Source: Ectobius pallidus (Eukaryota > Arthropoda > Insecta > Blattodea > Ectobiidae). From it: a stretch of 64,000 nt of DNA. The notes below the pieces were generated by a model that did not search any database, had not been told where the DNA came from, and saw nothing but the letters and a program-made list of their open reading frames with translations. The stretch is from assembly GCA_964059195.1 (NCBI GenBank), contig CAXKWD010000006.1:5076530-5140529 (forward strand). The letters are read 5' to 3'. A program made the translations under genes and the position numbers. Positions 1 to 10,701 of the stretch are shown here, one piece after another. Position 1 is the stretch's first letter; each line of letters begins with the position of its first letter.

Positions 1-127
1 TGAAAGAAAAAGACTTGTAAGTTAAACTGAATTCTAAAGGAATTCTTTGCAACAATCATTATCGTGCATTTTTACTGTTACATTCAGTTCAGTCACAATC
101 TCTTAGCAGCTTTTAGCTGTGATTTAC

Positions 128-241
128 CTTTGTGAGATCCGTCCTGTAGTGGTTGGCATTCAACAACCTCTTCAGTTTGTACAATGATCGTCTGGGACCC
201 GCCTTCATTGTCCTCTTCACAATAGATTTTGATGGTTTGTT
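128..241 (-). CDS. Probable internal exon of an unidentified host gene
   Basis: Read on the minus strand, an AG acceptor after a pyrimidine-rich stretch (CCTATTTTGCAG) opens a 114-base block. It closes at a donor reading AAAG|GTAAAT. One frame is open throughout, with two leftover bases at the start and one at the end, so it is a symmetric exon. The peptide is acidic, beginning [14 protein letters not shown] and continuing [15 protein letters not shown]. This composition suits an activation-type or linker segment of a nuclear protein. I do not recognise the family. Neighbouring exons are not evident in the window. Splice sites and frame are seen; the coding call is inference. Confidence 0.5.
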
Positions 242-476
242 CTGCAAAATAGGACAGCACATGTGAATTCTTGCAAATAATCTAAATTAGCAACACCACA
301 AACAGAAACTAGTATTAGCATCATCAGTAGTGGGTGATGGTAAGTAAGTTGTCATCAATGTTCAGTAAACAGTTTCATCACTTGATGCTAACACAATGCA
401 TGTGTAAAATTGGGGAGAATAACAGATTATTGTCTCTGTTGGACATTACATGAGAATATTATAGGAGAAAAATTCC

Positions 477-548
477 TCAGACATTGGGACTTGAACCCAG
501 GACCTTTGGCTATTCGCGCCAATGCTCTACCAACTGAGCTAAGCCGGA
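477..548 (-). repeat. tRNA-like sequence (tRNA-derived SINE head or tRNA pseudogene)
   Basis: The minus strand carries a canonical A box (TAGCTCAGTTGGTAGAGC), a 5 bp anticodon stem TTGGC/GCCAA with loop GCGAATA, a 5-base variable loop and a B box (GGTTCAAGTCC). The acceptor stem pairs poorly and the base before the anticodon is C rather than T. A functional tRNA is therefore unlikely, and a SINE head or pseudogene is the better call. Confidence 0.55.
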
Positions 549-1375
549 GTTCAATTCGCAGTGCCAGATGGAACCTCTCTCCTATGACCGATTGCCCTAA
601 TGGTCTACCTCACAGACAGACAAGTTATGTCATATGCAGTACTGCGAGGCACACTAAATAGTAGACTTCTGACTTTTAGGTTGCTAAAAATGCTGTTTTA
701 GGTACCTAAAATAGTCTCTTATAAAATCGTTAAGTTGCCAATTTTCTGAAATATCTCAATTACAATGCATAATAGGCCTATATTATTTATTGAAGTCACC
801 ATTAATCAATAATCATGATAAAACACAGATATAGGCCTATGGTACACAGAATTTTATAGATCTATTACTAGGGCCTGTATTAATGCCATAACAGTGAAAA
901 CCTAATCCATGCGCCCAGAAGCTTCGCACGCTAGCATATTCAACCCCTTATATTCCTCAGTAATTCAGAGTACTGTTTTTTTTTTCTGGATGTGGGAGTC
1001 GGGAGAAAAACACTACATTTTCTTGGGAATTCCAAGGAACTTTTGATGAAACATTCCTTACTATTTAACCAAGTCACAAATGTGTCATGTACTGCACATT
1101 CCGACCAAAATAAATGGTAGAATTTATAACAAAAAATAGCTTATTTTGAACTTTAGACAAAAACAAGACTAGGCTCATGTAAAAATAGGCTGTTTTAAGT
1201 CCTATAAAAGTACCAGTTTTAGGCATAGTCACTTATGAAACATGTATATACAAGTTCTCGTCCATATATCACTTAAGGATTAAAATAGGTTTTTACCTAA
1301 AATTCGAAGTCTACTAATTAGTGATTTTTGTGACCGGGCTCCCATTGTTATTGTACAGTTAACACTCAAGATGGA
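549..1375. other. AT-rich noncoding stretch
   Basis: No convincing open frame, splice-bounded exon or element end was seen. AGGCCTAT words recur in inverted orientation near 772-782 and 833-840. Confidence 0.4.
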
Positions 1376-1397
1376 TATATATATATATATATATATA
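1376..1397. repeat. (AT)n microsatellite
   Basis: An uninterrupted AT dinucleotide run ends exactly at the TA that precedes the next TIR element. Confidence 0.9.
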
Positions 1398-2005
1398 CCG
1401 TATATACCCGAATACTACCCGCACCCAAATTTTTCAAAAAGAAGTTTGAAAGAAAAAGATCTACAGGCCCATATATAAAGTTATTTTGCCAGTTTAATTC
1501 TTAATTACACAGTTATAATTAACGTTTCATACCATAAAATAATTAAATATGGTAGGCTAAAAGGCACTTATAAAAATAACGTGCATGGTAATAGCCCGCC
1601 GAAATCTCGCCGTATTATACGCGCAGCGTAATACCTCAACAACAACAACACTCTTCATTCTGCGGGAATCACCCGCGATGACGTGCATCCGACTCGGTCC
1701 GACCCCGAACTCTACCGAACTTTTCCCGAATTATTGTACTGCACGTGCGCCGTGACTGCATTGTTTGTTTGGCGTCTCTATGCGGACCATGTGCATAAGA
1801 AAGCATCTTCTTTTTTTCATTTTCCTTTCATTACAGCTTCGTTACTGTGATGCTACTAAAAAGCATCGTGCTATAATGAGCCGATATGGTACACAATTGT
1901 CAAAATTCAGACAAGAGGAGTCCAGTATTCAAATAATACCCGCACCCCAGTTTTTCGTTCGTGATTTTTGAAAAAAATATGCGGGTAGTATTTGAGTATA
2001 TACGG
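1398..2005. mobile_element. 608 bp TIR element (MITE-like, TA target duplication)
   Basis: The left end CCGTATATACCCGAATACT is matched by the inverted right end CCGTATATACTCAAATACT. The similarity continues through ACCCGCA for about 26 bp with two mismatches. Both ends abut TA, as in Tc1/mariner-Tigger type elements. The inside has no transposase frame: the 68-codon frame at 1765-1971 runs into the right TIR and resembles nothing known to me. Superfamily is inferred from the TA and the TIR style. Confidence 0.75.
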
Positions 2006-2189
2006 TATAAGTATTCATGAATAACTGTGTTGACGTTTGATTAATTAAACGGGAGAAAATATCCCCACTACAAAAAACAATAAAAGTGCTCAGAGAGAAA
2101 GATGTACAGCGCGTTTCATGTACGAGTTGGCCAATCATGGGGGTTTCTGTGTCGCGGCGGCCACAGCTCAAAATCCCGAGCGATCGGGT

Positions 2190-2275
2190 GAAATATCTAT
2201 GCAAATAAAGCCGCTAACGGTGTAAAGATTCAGGTTCTCACAATTACAGTTAAAATTACAATGAAAAAACCACGT
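2190..2275 (-). repeat. Dispersed ~86 bp repeat, copy 1
   Basis: The reverse complement of this stretch closely matches 22118-22203. The shared core begins CATTGTAATTTTAACTGTA, followed by GTGAGAACC and a GCTTTATT segment. No ends could be defined. Confidence 0.6.
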
Positions 2276-2392
2276 GTCTCATCATAAGAGATGTTTGTTA
2301 GTTTATGAAGTAACAATTCACTTTGAAGGTTAAGATTGTACTCATTCTTCCAGCAACATGTACATAACACAAGGTTCTCAAATACTAAAGGT

Positions 2393-2850
2393 TAGTCCAC
2401 TTGCCACCCTGAGCGGTCATTGGCTGAGGGGTGTGACGTGGCAAGGATGTCAGGCAGCTCCTCTCTCATAAGAAGTGAATGGAAAACAGATGGTTTTTAT
2501 CCTTTAATATTTAATTACAGGCAGCAACTATCAAGTGTTCCAACATGCCAACCCACAGTATAAGAACTGTTCTGTTAGGCTGTGTGGTAGAAATTGTAAA
2601 AATTGATCGGGTTTGGTTTACAAATCGTAGTTATTGAAGCTGTTTTTAGCTCAGCTAAAATCAAATCTGCAGGTAATGTCAAGATAATTTGAATGTATTA
2701 GAGTTTCATGAGACTATAATACAGGACTATTTCTATTGTTCTTATTCGAAATAGGCCGGAAATATGATCCACATTGTTAATTTAATTTTAATACTTCACT
2801 ATTAGAATACTGTAAGTTATAATTATTTATACACTACTTTCAGGAAAAAT
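2393..2850. repeat. Left arm of a long inverted repeat pair
   Basis: This arm is a diverged reverse complement of about 5635-6157. Matching words include GAGTGAATGGAAAACAG against AAGTGAATGGAAAACAG, AACTGTTCTATTAGGC against AACTGTTCTGTTAGGC, GTTATTCGAAATAG and TTATAATTATTTATA. The pair may be the TIRs of a 3.8 kb DNA transposon or a foldback element. No transposase was found between them and no target duplication was obvious. Confidence 0.65.
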
Positions 2851-3039
2851 GGAAGAATTAATCTAGGTACATAGTACTAATTAGGCCTGTATTAGTTTTC
2901 TGAATTGTCATAAGGTAATGTATCTAGTAGGGTACAGTTTCACCAGACAATGGAAGTATTTTTACACCACACACCAACTCGTTCGTTTTTATGCTATTTA
3001 ATGACAGGGGTGTACGAGTACTGTAGTTTAGCCTTGTAA

Positions 3040-3205
3040 CCGGAATTTTCTCCCTCAGTAGAGGGAGCATGTAAATCTAGAGACATAGGTATGATTTATT
3101 CATGCACATATAAATGCCATCGACCCTGATCGGGATTGAACCTGCGACCATGGGAACAGAAAGCTAGTGTCATACAGACTGCGCCACCCAGGTCTACTAC
3201 GTAAA
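3040..3205 (-). repeat. tRNA-derived SINE, copy 1
   Basis: The minus strand has an A box (TGGCGCAGTCTG) and a B box (GGTTCAATCCC). A short body follows that ends in a TCCCTC...GAAAATTCCGG segment. The copy at 6575-6725 shares the head, the GTGCATAAATG-like middle and the TTCCGGC end. Confidence 0.75.
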
Positions 3206-4369
3206 CTAAATTTTAGCAATGATTAAAATTATTATATTACTATTTATCATAGGTAATCCCACGAGAGAGTACGAGTTTATCAATAGATTCACGACTGTGC
3301 AGCAGGGTTGGATTTATTAAGACTATTCCATTAATAAAATATAACGGATTTTATAAATAATATATTATAATATAAATATTTATTTCTGGTTTGTTTAAAA
3401 TAAAATCGTTAACAGTGTCAGCTGTCACATCACGGTAATACTCAATTAATGAACTCTCTTCATTATGGAATACTAAGCAATGCTACCAACGAAGTAGCGA
3501 GAATAGAGTTAACTCCAAAATTAAGATGATTTAAAATCGGAACAAAATAAAAATACTTTTTTTTCAAGAACGTAGGCCTAATCTATCTGTAAATTGCCAC
3601 TCTACTTGAATGTGCATTGGTTAAAGACATAAGTTTCTTCTCCGTTGGGTTTTCTCATATTGATAGCCTAATCTGCTGCGTTTGAGCTTTCCTAGTCAAT
3701 TCAATTCAATTGTACTTAGGTTCTTCACAAAACTTTTAAAGTTGAATCCATATGCATTTTACATTTCTTTCAGTTTTATGTTGTTTATTTTCCTTTATGA
3801 TAATATCAATTTCGTCAATAGACGCATTACCAAACTTTCAGCTTCCCATTTTTGTTTTAAATTTTGTTTTAACGCCTTCAATGGATAACGTAGGGATATT
3901 GTGACGGTTCAGTAACGAGCTGACGTTTTATCAGATAAAATCTCATCCTCGCAAATCTTGCAGGGATTTTGTAAGATAAGCGACCGTGATTGGTCGATAT
4001 CCGAGGAATTGCTAAACGCTATTGTTCAATATGAAATACGCGGCATATGAATGGAATAGTCACAGTAATTAATGTTTTCAATATATAGGCTATAATAAAA
4101 CATTTACTAGTCGCTGTAGTATGACACGATTTTACATGACTTTATCCAGTCTAAAATTCAATAGTTTTTAAAATAATTATAGGCATATTACTACCCACAT
4201 AAACTACAGTTCTTTTAGTAATTTATGACACGATTTTACATTACTTATCCAAGAGAAAGTTAAATTACATTTAAATAATTATATTACTAACCATACTCAT
4301 TACTTCCAGTAATATATATCAATATAATATAAAACATCAGTTAGTTGGTAGCCTACTGACGTAGTTGTT
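3206..4369. other. Noncoding interior between the long inverted repeats
   Basis: AT-rich sequence without a supported gene. The 68-codon frame at 3682-3888 has no recognisable motif. Confidence 0.4.
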
Positions 4370-4790
4370 TGCCCACTTCAAGATGGGCCAAAAACTTGAA
4401 ATTTGGCTTGATTATTTAGCCTGTGACCGACGGGAAAACTCCGAAAAGTTCAAATTTTTAGTTTTTAACCAGCAATAAAACTTTGAAAGGTTTTCAATCA
4501 CTCACTCATATGGTTGATTGAGTTCACCCACTTCAAGATGAACTAGAAACTTGAAATTTGCAAACTCATTTTTAGCCCTTAGCCGACGAAAAATTCCAAA
4601 CAGTTCAAATTTTTAATTTTTTATCCCTGGAAAAATTTAGGGTTTCCAATCATCCACTGCTATAAATGTTTACCCACCTCCAGATGAGATAAGAGCTTGA
4701 AATTTGGCACACTTACAGCTTTAGCCTGTAACCGAAGGGAAAATTTCGAAAAGTATTTTTGTTTATTTTTTTACCCCTTTACAAACCTCA
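4370..4790. repeat. Three diverged ~150 bp tandem units
   Basis: CCCACTTCAAGATG, CCCACTTCAAGATG and CCCACCTCCAGATG recur at about 4374, 4526 and 4674. Each is followed by a variant of AACTTGAAATTTGG and then an AGCC(T)GT(G/A)ACCGA segment. It is the same family as the larger array at 40614-41640. Confidence 0.7.
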
Positions 4791-5364
4791 CAGTAGTTCC
4801 ACATTTCTTAGGCCCATTGTGGCTAAACTTAATTCTACGGCAGCCTAAATAGACGAACTCTACTCCGATACAGTGTCAGTTCATGAAACAACTTTTCGCG
4901 AGAATCTTCCCGGAGATTTTGGGACAGAGCCCAGAACAAGCAAAGCTAGTTTCTATGTAAGTTGTGACTGGAGGTCAGTACGATATAGGTATTTATATTT
5001 TCTGCAGTATGGAATCAATATATTGAACAATGATTCATAGGCCTAACATAACATTATTACAATACATTTATATTATATGACTACTATAAATTAAAAGGAA
5101 TATTAACGTAATACTGACTACATATACCACAAATATTATTGTTGTAGACCTACTTCTGCACAATCTAATGTACAATAGATCTTAATTTGAACTAATAATA
5201 CGTGATTCTCGCGTCTTAGCTATAACAAGGAAAGTTATGTATAGGAGTGGCTATAAGAAAATAATAGAGCAGTGTGACCCAGGCTTTTATTACCCGAGGT
5301 AAAGTTGTACTTGCCTATCTATCTAAACTGGAAATCATTCATGGAAACTTCAAATTACTTCAAC
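4791..5364. other. Noncoding AT-rich stretch
   Basis: No gene or element end was recognised. Confidence 0.35.
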
Positions 5365-5520
5365 GCCTTTGAAGATGGAGGCAGCGTTGGCCTCCGAAAC
5401 GTCGGGTATAATTGACGCAACCACCTGGCTGACTGCCCGAGAAAACTTCACTCAGCTTCTGCACCAGGAAAACCTCAGATCCTACATTCAAATTACTCAT
5501 TTGACAAACCTTACAGAGTC
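5365..5520 (+). mobile_element. Possible Penelope-like element fragment with a hammerhead-like hairpin
   Basis: A perfect 6-7 bp stem (GGAGGC ... GGCCTCC) is followed directly by GAAACGTCGGG. That arrangement is typical of the minimal hammerhead motifs described in Penelope-like retroelements. The flank reading GCCCGAGAAAACTTCAC looks like repetitive element sequence. The first conserved box is degenerate (TTGAAGA instead of CTGANGA), so activity is doubtful. Family assignment is an inference from motif layout. Confidence 0.35.
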
Positions 5521-5634
5521 TTCTTAAGCTTGATTCTGGTAAATTATTTTCAATGCCATTTCTCTTTTTTAATGGCTTTCAAAGGTGAAAAGCACTTTCA
5601 TACACATACGTATTTTATATTTGCTAGTTATAAA

Positions 5635-6157
5635 TAATTATAACTCACAGTTTTTTTAAACCGTGCATTGAATTGCTAAGAAATGATGTACACACTCTAC
5701 ATTAAAGTCAATTGATATTACTTATTTACAGTATCATGATATTAATGAAGGTAAAGCTGTAGTTAGTGAAGGATTAAGAAAAATATAACATTTCCTCTCT
5801 ATTTCGAATAACAACGATAGAATAGTCTTGTCTTGTTAAAGTATAATACATTAAGTTAGCTCGACATCATCTGCAGACTCAATCTAAACCTTTAAAACAG
5901 CTTCAAAAAATACAATTTTTAAACCAAACCATAAAGACTTTTACTATTTATCCCACATGGCCTAATAGAACAGTTATTATACTTGAGGTTGACATCTTAC
6001 AACACGAGGTACTTGCTGCCTATAATTAAAAATTAATTTTTAAAAATCAGCTGTTTTCCATTCACTCCTTATGGGTGAGGGGTGATCTGCCATCCTAATG
6101 ACGTCACAAGGCAAAACCGTGCGGCTGGAGAGAGTTTGAAAACATGGCCAAGTGGTA
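5635..6157. repeat. Right arm of the long inverted repeat pair
   Basis: This is the reverse-complement partner of 2393-2850. The outermost bases read CCACTTG.CCA in both arms when oriented the same way. Confidence 0.65.
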
Positions 6158-6574
6158 CCCCCGTGTACATAACATATACGTAAACTTCAGAATTATTTGA
6201 GACTAAAGTATTCTGTCTTCTCTATGTACTCTTGTATGTCCTCTGCTGTCACTGGGTCCGCAGCTGCATCATGTCGTCCACTATAATGCCAATTAAATGG
6301 ATACTGCGGCACATATTAAGTTATATGACAAAATGAGTGCATCATAAATGTCAAAATTTACAACAATATATACTTTTCTTGTTAATTATAACATTTTGGT
6401 GATATTTAGACCTTGCAGTGAAGGATACGAACCACTATTATCGTACTGTACAGAGATGGAGAGAGAAATTGAAGTAAAAATCGAAGGTTACTTTAACGAA
6501 ATAAAGTATTTAAGGTTGATTGGTTTTATGGTTATTTAAGAACAGGGTGTACTGGACCTTAGACCTTTACCCAT
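6158..6574. other. Noncoding stretch
   Basis: Nothing was recognised. The 63-codon frame at 6348-6539 has no family signature. Confidence 0.35.
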
Positions 6575-6725
6575 CACTCGTGTGCCGGAATTTTGTCCTG
6601 CAGGAATGCCTATAGATCTGCCGATATGACCCTGTCACATTTATGCACAGGTAAACCTGGACCAGGATTGAACTCATGACCTTGGGCACAACAGAAACCC
6701 AGCACTATATGAACAGCTAACGAGG
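6575..6725 (-). repeat. tRNA-derived SINE, copy 2
   Basis: The B-box region reads GAGTTCAATCCTGG on the minus strand. The body shares TGTGCATAAATG and GGACAAAATTCCGGC with the copy at 3040-3205. The A box has decayed. Confidence 0.6.
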
Positions 6726-7312
6726 CTGACGTTATTAATGTAATTTCATATAACTATTTACTTAATATGTAAATTAAGTCAAGTGAGAAGCACTCGGCAG
6801 ATACCAATGTTAATAATAATAATAATGACAATAATAATAAAATCAGGTAAACTGATATAACAAAGTGCACAGAATGCTCTTTTCAATCAGTGATAATTGC
6901 AATTAAGATAGGCCCATGCAGAAAAGAAGTTTTTGTAATAGATCTCAGAGCTAAACTCCAAAAACAAAATGCCCTGGCAATAATAATAATGATGCAATAG
7001 GCTGACATGTTTGTTTCAAGTTTAAAGCAGCCTTATAGGTTATGAATGAATAAAAAGTCAATCTGAAAACTGTATGTCAGGAATTGCATTAGGTATATTG
7101 CTGCACAGGAACGAATAAGAAAAACTCACATTAAAATATAATGTAGACATCTGTTGTCATTGATAGAATGCAGAATATTATATCAACATTCAATGACTAG
7201 TTGTGTTTTAAATATTTTATTCAGGCCGGTGGATAGATGCAACATCGTCAAACTCAATCAGCTGTTACGAGCGACTGGTATGTCACGGATACAATTCATG
7301 AAAAATATACAA
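6726..7312. other. Noncoding stretch with AAT-rich microsatellite
   Basis: AATAATAATAATGACAATAA lies near 6812-6840 and a shorter run near 6980. No supported gene. Confidence 0.5.
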
Positions 7313-7537
7313 TACAGTGAAATCCCCGCACAACGATTACTGATATAACGATAATACTCTTTATAACGTTAAAATATTTTGGTCCCGGCATTCTTTCCAT
7401 TAAAATAATGTAAAATTCCCCTCGGTTTTACGATACTCTTAATAACGATAAACTTCTCTATTACGATTACATTTAGAATCCCCGTAAAATACCTTTTCCT
7501 CGGTACAGGATAAAAATAGATCGTGAAAGTGCAAATC

Positions 7538-8759
7538 ATGAAATCCCCGGAGCTAACGGTAGAAAACATTGAGGAAATCCAAAACAAGCAGGCGGAAGAT
7601 GAAGAAGAGGAGGTAGACCAAAGTGTGCATCTACCAACCTTAACCGCACTCGAAGCCATTGCCTCTATGCAAGGTTGATAAAAAACATGTTTTTTTAAAA
7701 AGAAAAGAAAAGAAAAAAAAAAAAACTTTTTTTTTTTAAAACATGTTTTTTTTTGTTTAAAACGTTTTATATGTTTACAACAATGTTGGTTGTTTTAAAC
7801 GTGTTTTTTATGTTTACAACAATGTTGTTTGTTTAAAAATAAGTTTAAATTGTTCATTTTGTTTAAATCAACCATTTTAATGTATAGGGCCTATTATATA
7901 CATATATATGTATATATATGTTGAATGTTTAAAACATTTTAAACAATTTGTTTTAAACATTTTTTAGCATATGTTTATAACACTTTTTAATTGGGTGTTA
8001 AATTTAATTATGCAGACAATTTACATTTTGTCAATCCAATGACACCCTGTGCTAAGATGTTCAAGATTTACGAGTCGTAGACTTAATAGTATTTGAAAAT
8101 ACATTTTGTACCAGTAGTATTTGTTTATGATTAAATAGTTCATGATTAATAAAAAATGATACAAACTACTGTTTAATTACTGCCTTTACCGCTCAACTGA
8201 TAATTGACTTTCACCATGCTTTATGTGGTCTTAGCCACCTTACATTATCAAACTTACAAGGGATATCCTACTACAGTGTTGCCAAATTGACACATTCAAT
8301 ATTTAATATGAATAATCTCTTTCTTTAAAAAGGAAGACCACAAAATAGATTGTAGGATGCAGTCAGAAAAAATTCAAATCAATTACTCAAAATCAGAAAC
8401 TGGAAGCTGGCGACAGAGGATAGAGAAGTCTGGAGGAAAAGGATACAAAAGACACCACCTCACATGATTTTCTGGTATTCTGGCCATAGTTTTTTTTCTT
8501 CTGTTTACAACACTAACAGGGTGTCACTGACTTGACAAAATGTAAATTGTCTTCATAATTAAATATAACACGCAATTAAAAAATGATTTAAACTTATGCT
8601 AAAAAATACATGTTTAAAACGTTTTAAACAAACTTAAAAAAAAACACAAGCACTTGTTTTAAACATTCCAACCCTGCCTCTATGTATGTGTTCAGTGCTT
8701 GCGAGGCTCTGCAGAATTTTCTGTCAAGTGTTCCATCGGTGGCAGAATGTCATTTATAA
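7538..8759 (+). pseudogene. C-terminal remnant of a Tigger-like transposase, split by an insertion
   Basis: From 7538 the frame encodes an acidic run (EDEEEEVDQSVH) followed by LPTLTALEAIASM. The frame is interrupted at 7669 by the 1007 bp element at 7670-8676. The same reading frame resumes after the second copy of the 8 bp target duplication at 8685 and stops at 8757-8759. The catalytic DDE portion is absent. The tail shape is usual for jerky/Tigger proteins. Confidence 0.6.
7670..8676 (+). mobile_element. hAT-type nonautonomous element, copy 1 (1007 bp)
   Basis: It starts CAAGGTTGATAAAA and ends CCAACCCTG, giving an 8 bp TIR CARGGTTG. It is flanked by the exact 8 bp duplication CCTCTATG (7662-7669 and 8677-8684). 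Subterminal regions are crowded with GTTTAAAC and TTTAAACA words. An internal inverted pair (7926-8056 against 8518-8640) is present. There is no transposase frame. The 8 bp duplication and CAGGG-like ends point to hAT. Confidence 0.8.
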
Positions 8760-9057
8760 AAAATAGTGAACCTCGAATCAAATAAGGGCATTATTGTGTG
8801 TATCCCTGTTCGTAAAAAAAGCTAAACAAACTGTCATTTCTGACTTTTACAAACAGGGGCAAAAATGAGTCATCCTGTTCATGGTGCTGTGCTATAATGC
8901 AATATAAAATGTGTTTGCTCATAGTGTAATAATTTAAGGGTGGAGTGAATACAATACAATGTAGCAGTTCTTGTGATAAAATTCTTTATTTCTCTAAATA
9001 CTTAAAGAATTTCAGCTATTGAAGTTGTTTCCTATATACTACCAAAATCTGAACATT
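8685..9057 (+). other. Tigger-like element 3' untranslated remainder between the two hAT-type copies
   Basis: After the transposase stop at 8757-8759 this stretch is noncoding and AT-rich. It joins the segment 10112-10203 once the second insertion is removed. Confidence 0.6.
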
Positions 9058-9065
9058 GTTTTTCA

Positions 9066-10111
9066 GGGTTGAAATGTTTAAAACATGTTTAAAACAAGGG
9101 CTTATGTTTTTTTTTAAGTTTGTTTAAAACGTTTTAAACAATCTGTTTTAAACATGTTTTTTTTAGAATATGTTTAAATCATTTTTTAATCGTGTGTTAT
9201 ATTTAATTATGAAAACAATTTACATTTTGTCAAGTCAGTGACACCCTGTTAGTGTTGTAAACAGAAAACAAACAAAAAACTAGGGTCAGAATACCAGAAA
9301 ATCATGTGAGGTGATGTCTTTTGTATCCTTTTCCTCCAGACTTCTCTATCCTCTGTCGCCAGCTTCCAGTTTCTGATTTCGAGTAATTGATTTGAATTTT
9401 TTCTGACTGCATCCTACCATCTATTTTGTGGTCTTCCTTTTTAAAGAAAGAGATTATTAATATTAAATATTGAATGTGTCAATTTGGCAACACTGTAGTA
9501 GGATTTCCCTTGTAAGTTTGATAATGTAAGGCGGCTAAGACCACGTAAAACATGGCGAAAGTCAATCATCAGTTGAGCAGTAAAGGCAGTAATTAAACAG
9601 TAGTTTGTATTATTTTTTATTAATCATGAACTATTAAATCATAAACAAATAATACTGGTACAAAATGTATTTTCAAATACTATTAAGTCTACGACTCGTA
9701 AATCTTGAACATCTTAGCACAGGGTGTCATTGGATTGACAAAATGTAAATTGTCTGCATAATTAAATTTAACACCCAATTAAAAAGTGTTATAAACAATA
9801 TAAGTGTTAAAAAATGTTTAAAACAAATTGTTTAAAATGTTTTAAACATTTCAACTGTATATATATATATATGTATATGTATATAATAGGCCCTTACATT
9901 AAAATGGTTGATTTAAACAAAATGAACAATTTAAACTTTTTTTTAAACAAACAACATTGTTGTAAACATAAAACACGTTAAAAAAACACGTTTGAAACAA
10001 CCAACATTGTTGTTCACATATAAAACGTTTTAAACAAAAAAAAAAAACAAAAAAAAAAAAAAAGTTTTTTTTGTTCTTTTTTAAAAAAAAACATGTTTTT
10101 TATCAACCCTG
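9066..10111 (-). mobile_element. hAT-type nonautonomous element, copy 2 (1046 bp), opposite orientation
   Basis: It begins CAGGGTTGAAATG and ends ATCAACCCTG. Over most of its length it is the reverse complement of the copy at 7670-8676. For example AAAATCATGTGAGGTG near 9298 pairs with CACCTCACATGATTTT near 8455. The flanks TTG(T)n at 9056-9065 and TTGTTTTT at 10112-10119 look like an 8 bp duplication blurred by T-run slippage. Confidence 0.8.
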
Positions 10112-10701
10112 TTGTTTTTGTAAATTCTCGATATAACAATATATCTCTCTACAACAATATATTTTTCTGGTCCCTGCGAAATCGTTGTATCGAGATTTCA
10201 CTGTAGACCTATTCTTTTATTTTTGTCAAAACAACTAAAACCATGCAAAATACGCAATAAAAAGATTGCAAGTTTCTTTTGGAGGAGAAAAAATTGAAAA
10301 TATGAAGTTTTTGGAATATTCCTATCAGTTACGGGAGAAAAGCTGTAAGTTTGCCAAATTTTTGTTTTTACCTCACCTGGAAGTGAGTAAGTGGATGATC
10401 TATTATTCAATAGATATTCTATATCCCATTCTAGTTTGATCCTAGTCAAAACAAAGGAGAGGAGTACCCACAGAGAGTGCACGTGTTCATAGTGTTTATG
10501 TTAGATTGTTTATTCTCAGTACAACTGATCCGCAGGGTCGTCGTGAACAATGAATCCTTTGTTTTGTTTGCTAATTGATATACTATAATGATGACGATGC
10601 CAGTGAGAGTTTGTTATTTCATGTGTAAATGTTGATATTATTGTTGCATAAACTTAAGAACACTCGTTAGCCACACCCTGCTAATGGCGCATGATAATGA
10701 C

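Larger units (their letters stand above)
7315..10203 (+). mobile_element. Tigger/pogo-like DNA transposon remnant, host of two later insertions
   Basis: The ends are CAGTGAAATCCCCGC and its inverted partner reading CAGTGAAATCTCGATAC. Both are flanked by TA (7313-7314 and 10204-10205). Taking out two inserted hAT-type elements leaves about 820 bp, so this is an internally deleted copy. It keeps the acidic C-terminal tail of a transposase (7538-7669 continuing at 8685-8759). The acidic stretch followed by LPTLTALEAIASM and a stop after a helical tail suits the CENP-B/jerky-type Tigger transposase. Family is inferred from TIRs, TA duplication and that tail. Confidence 0.7.

Noticed and set aside
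477..548. Functional tRNA with anticodon GAA
   Set aside because: Weak acceptor stem and a non-T base at position 33; SINE or pseudogene is more likely.
410..661. 83-codon frame on the plus strand
   Set aside because: It runs antisense across the tRNA-like sequence at 477-548.
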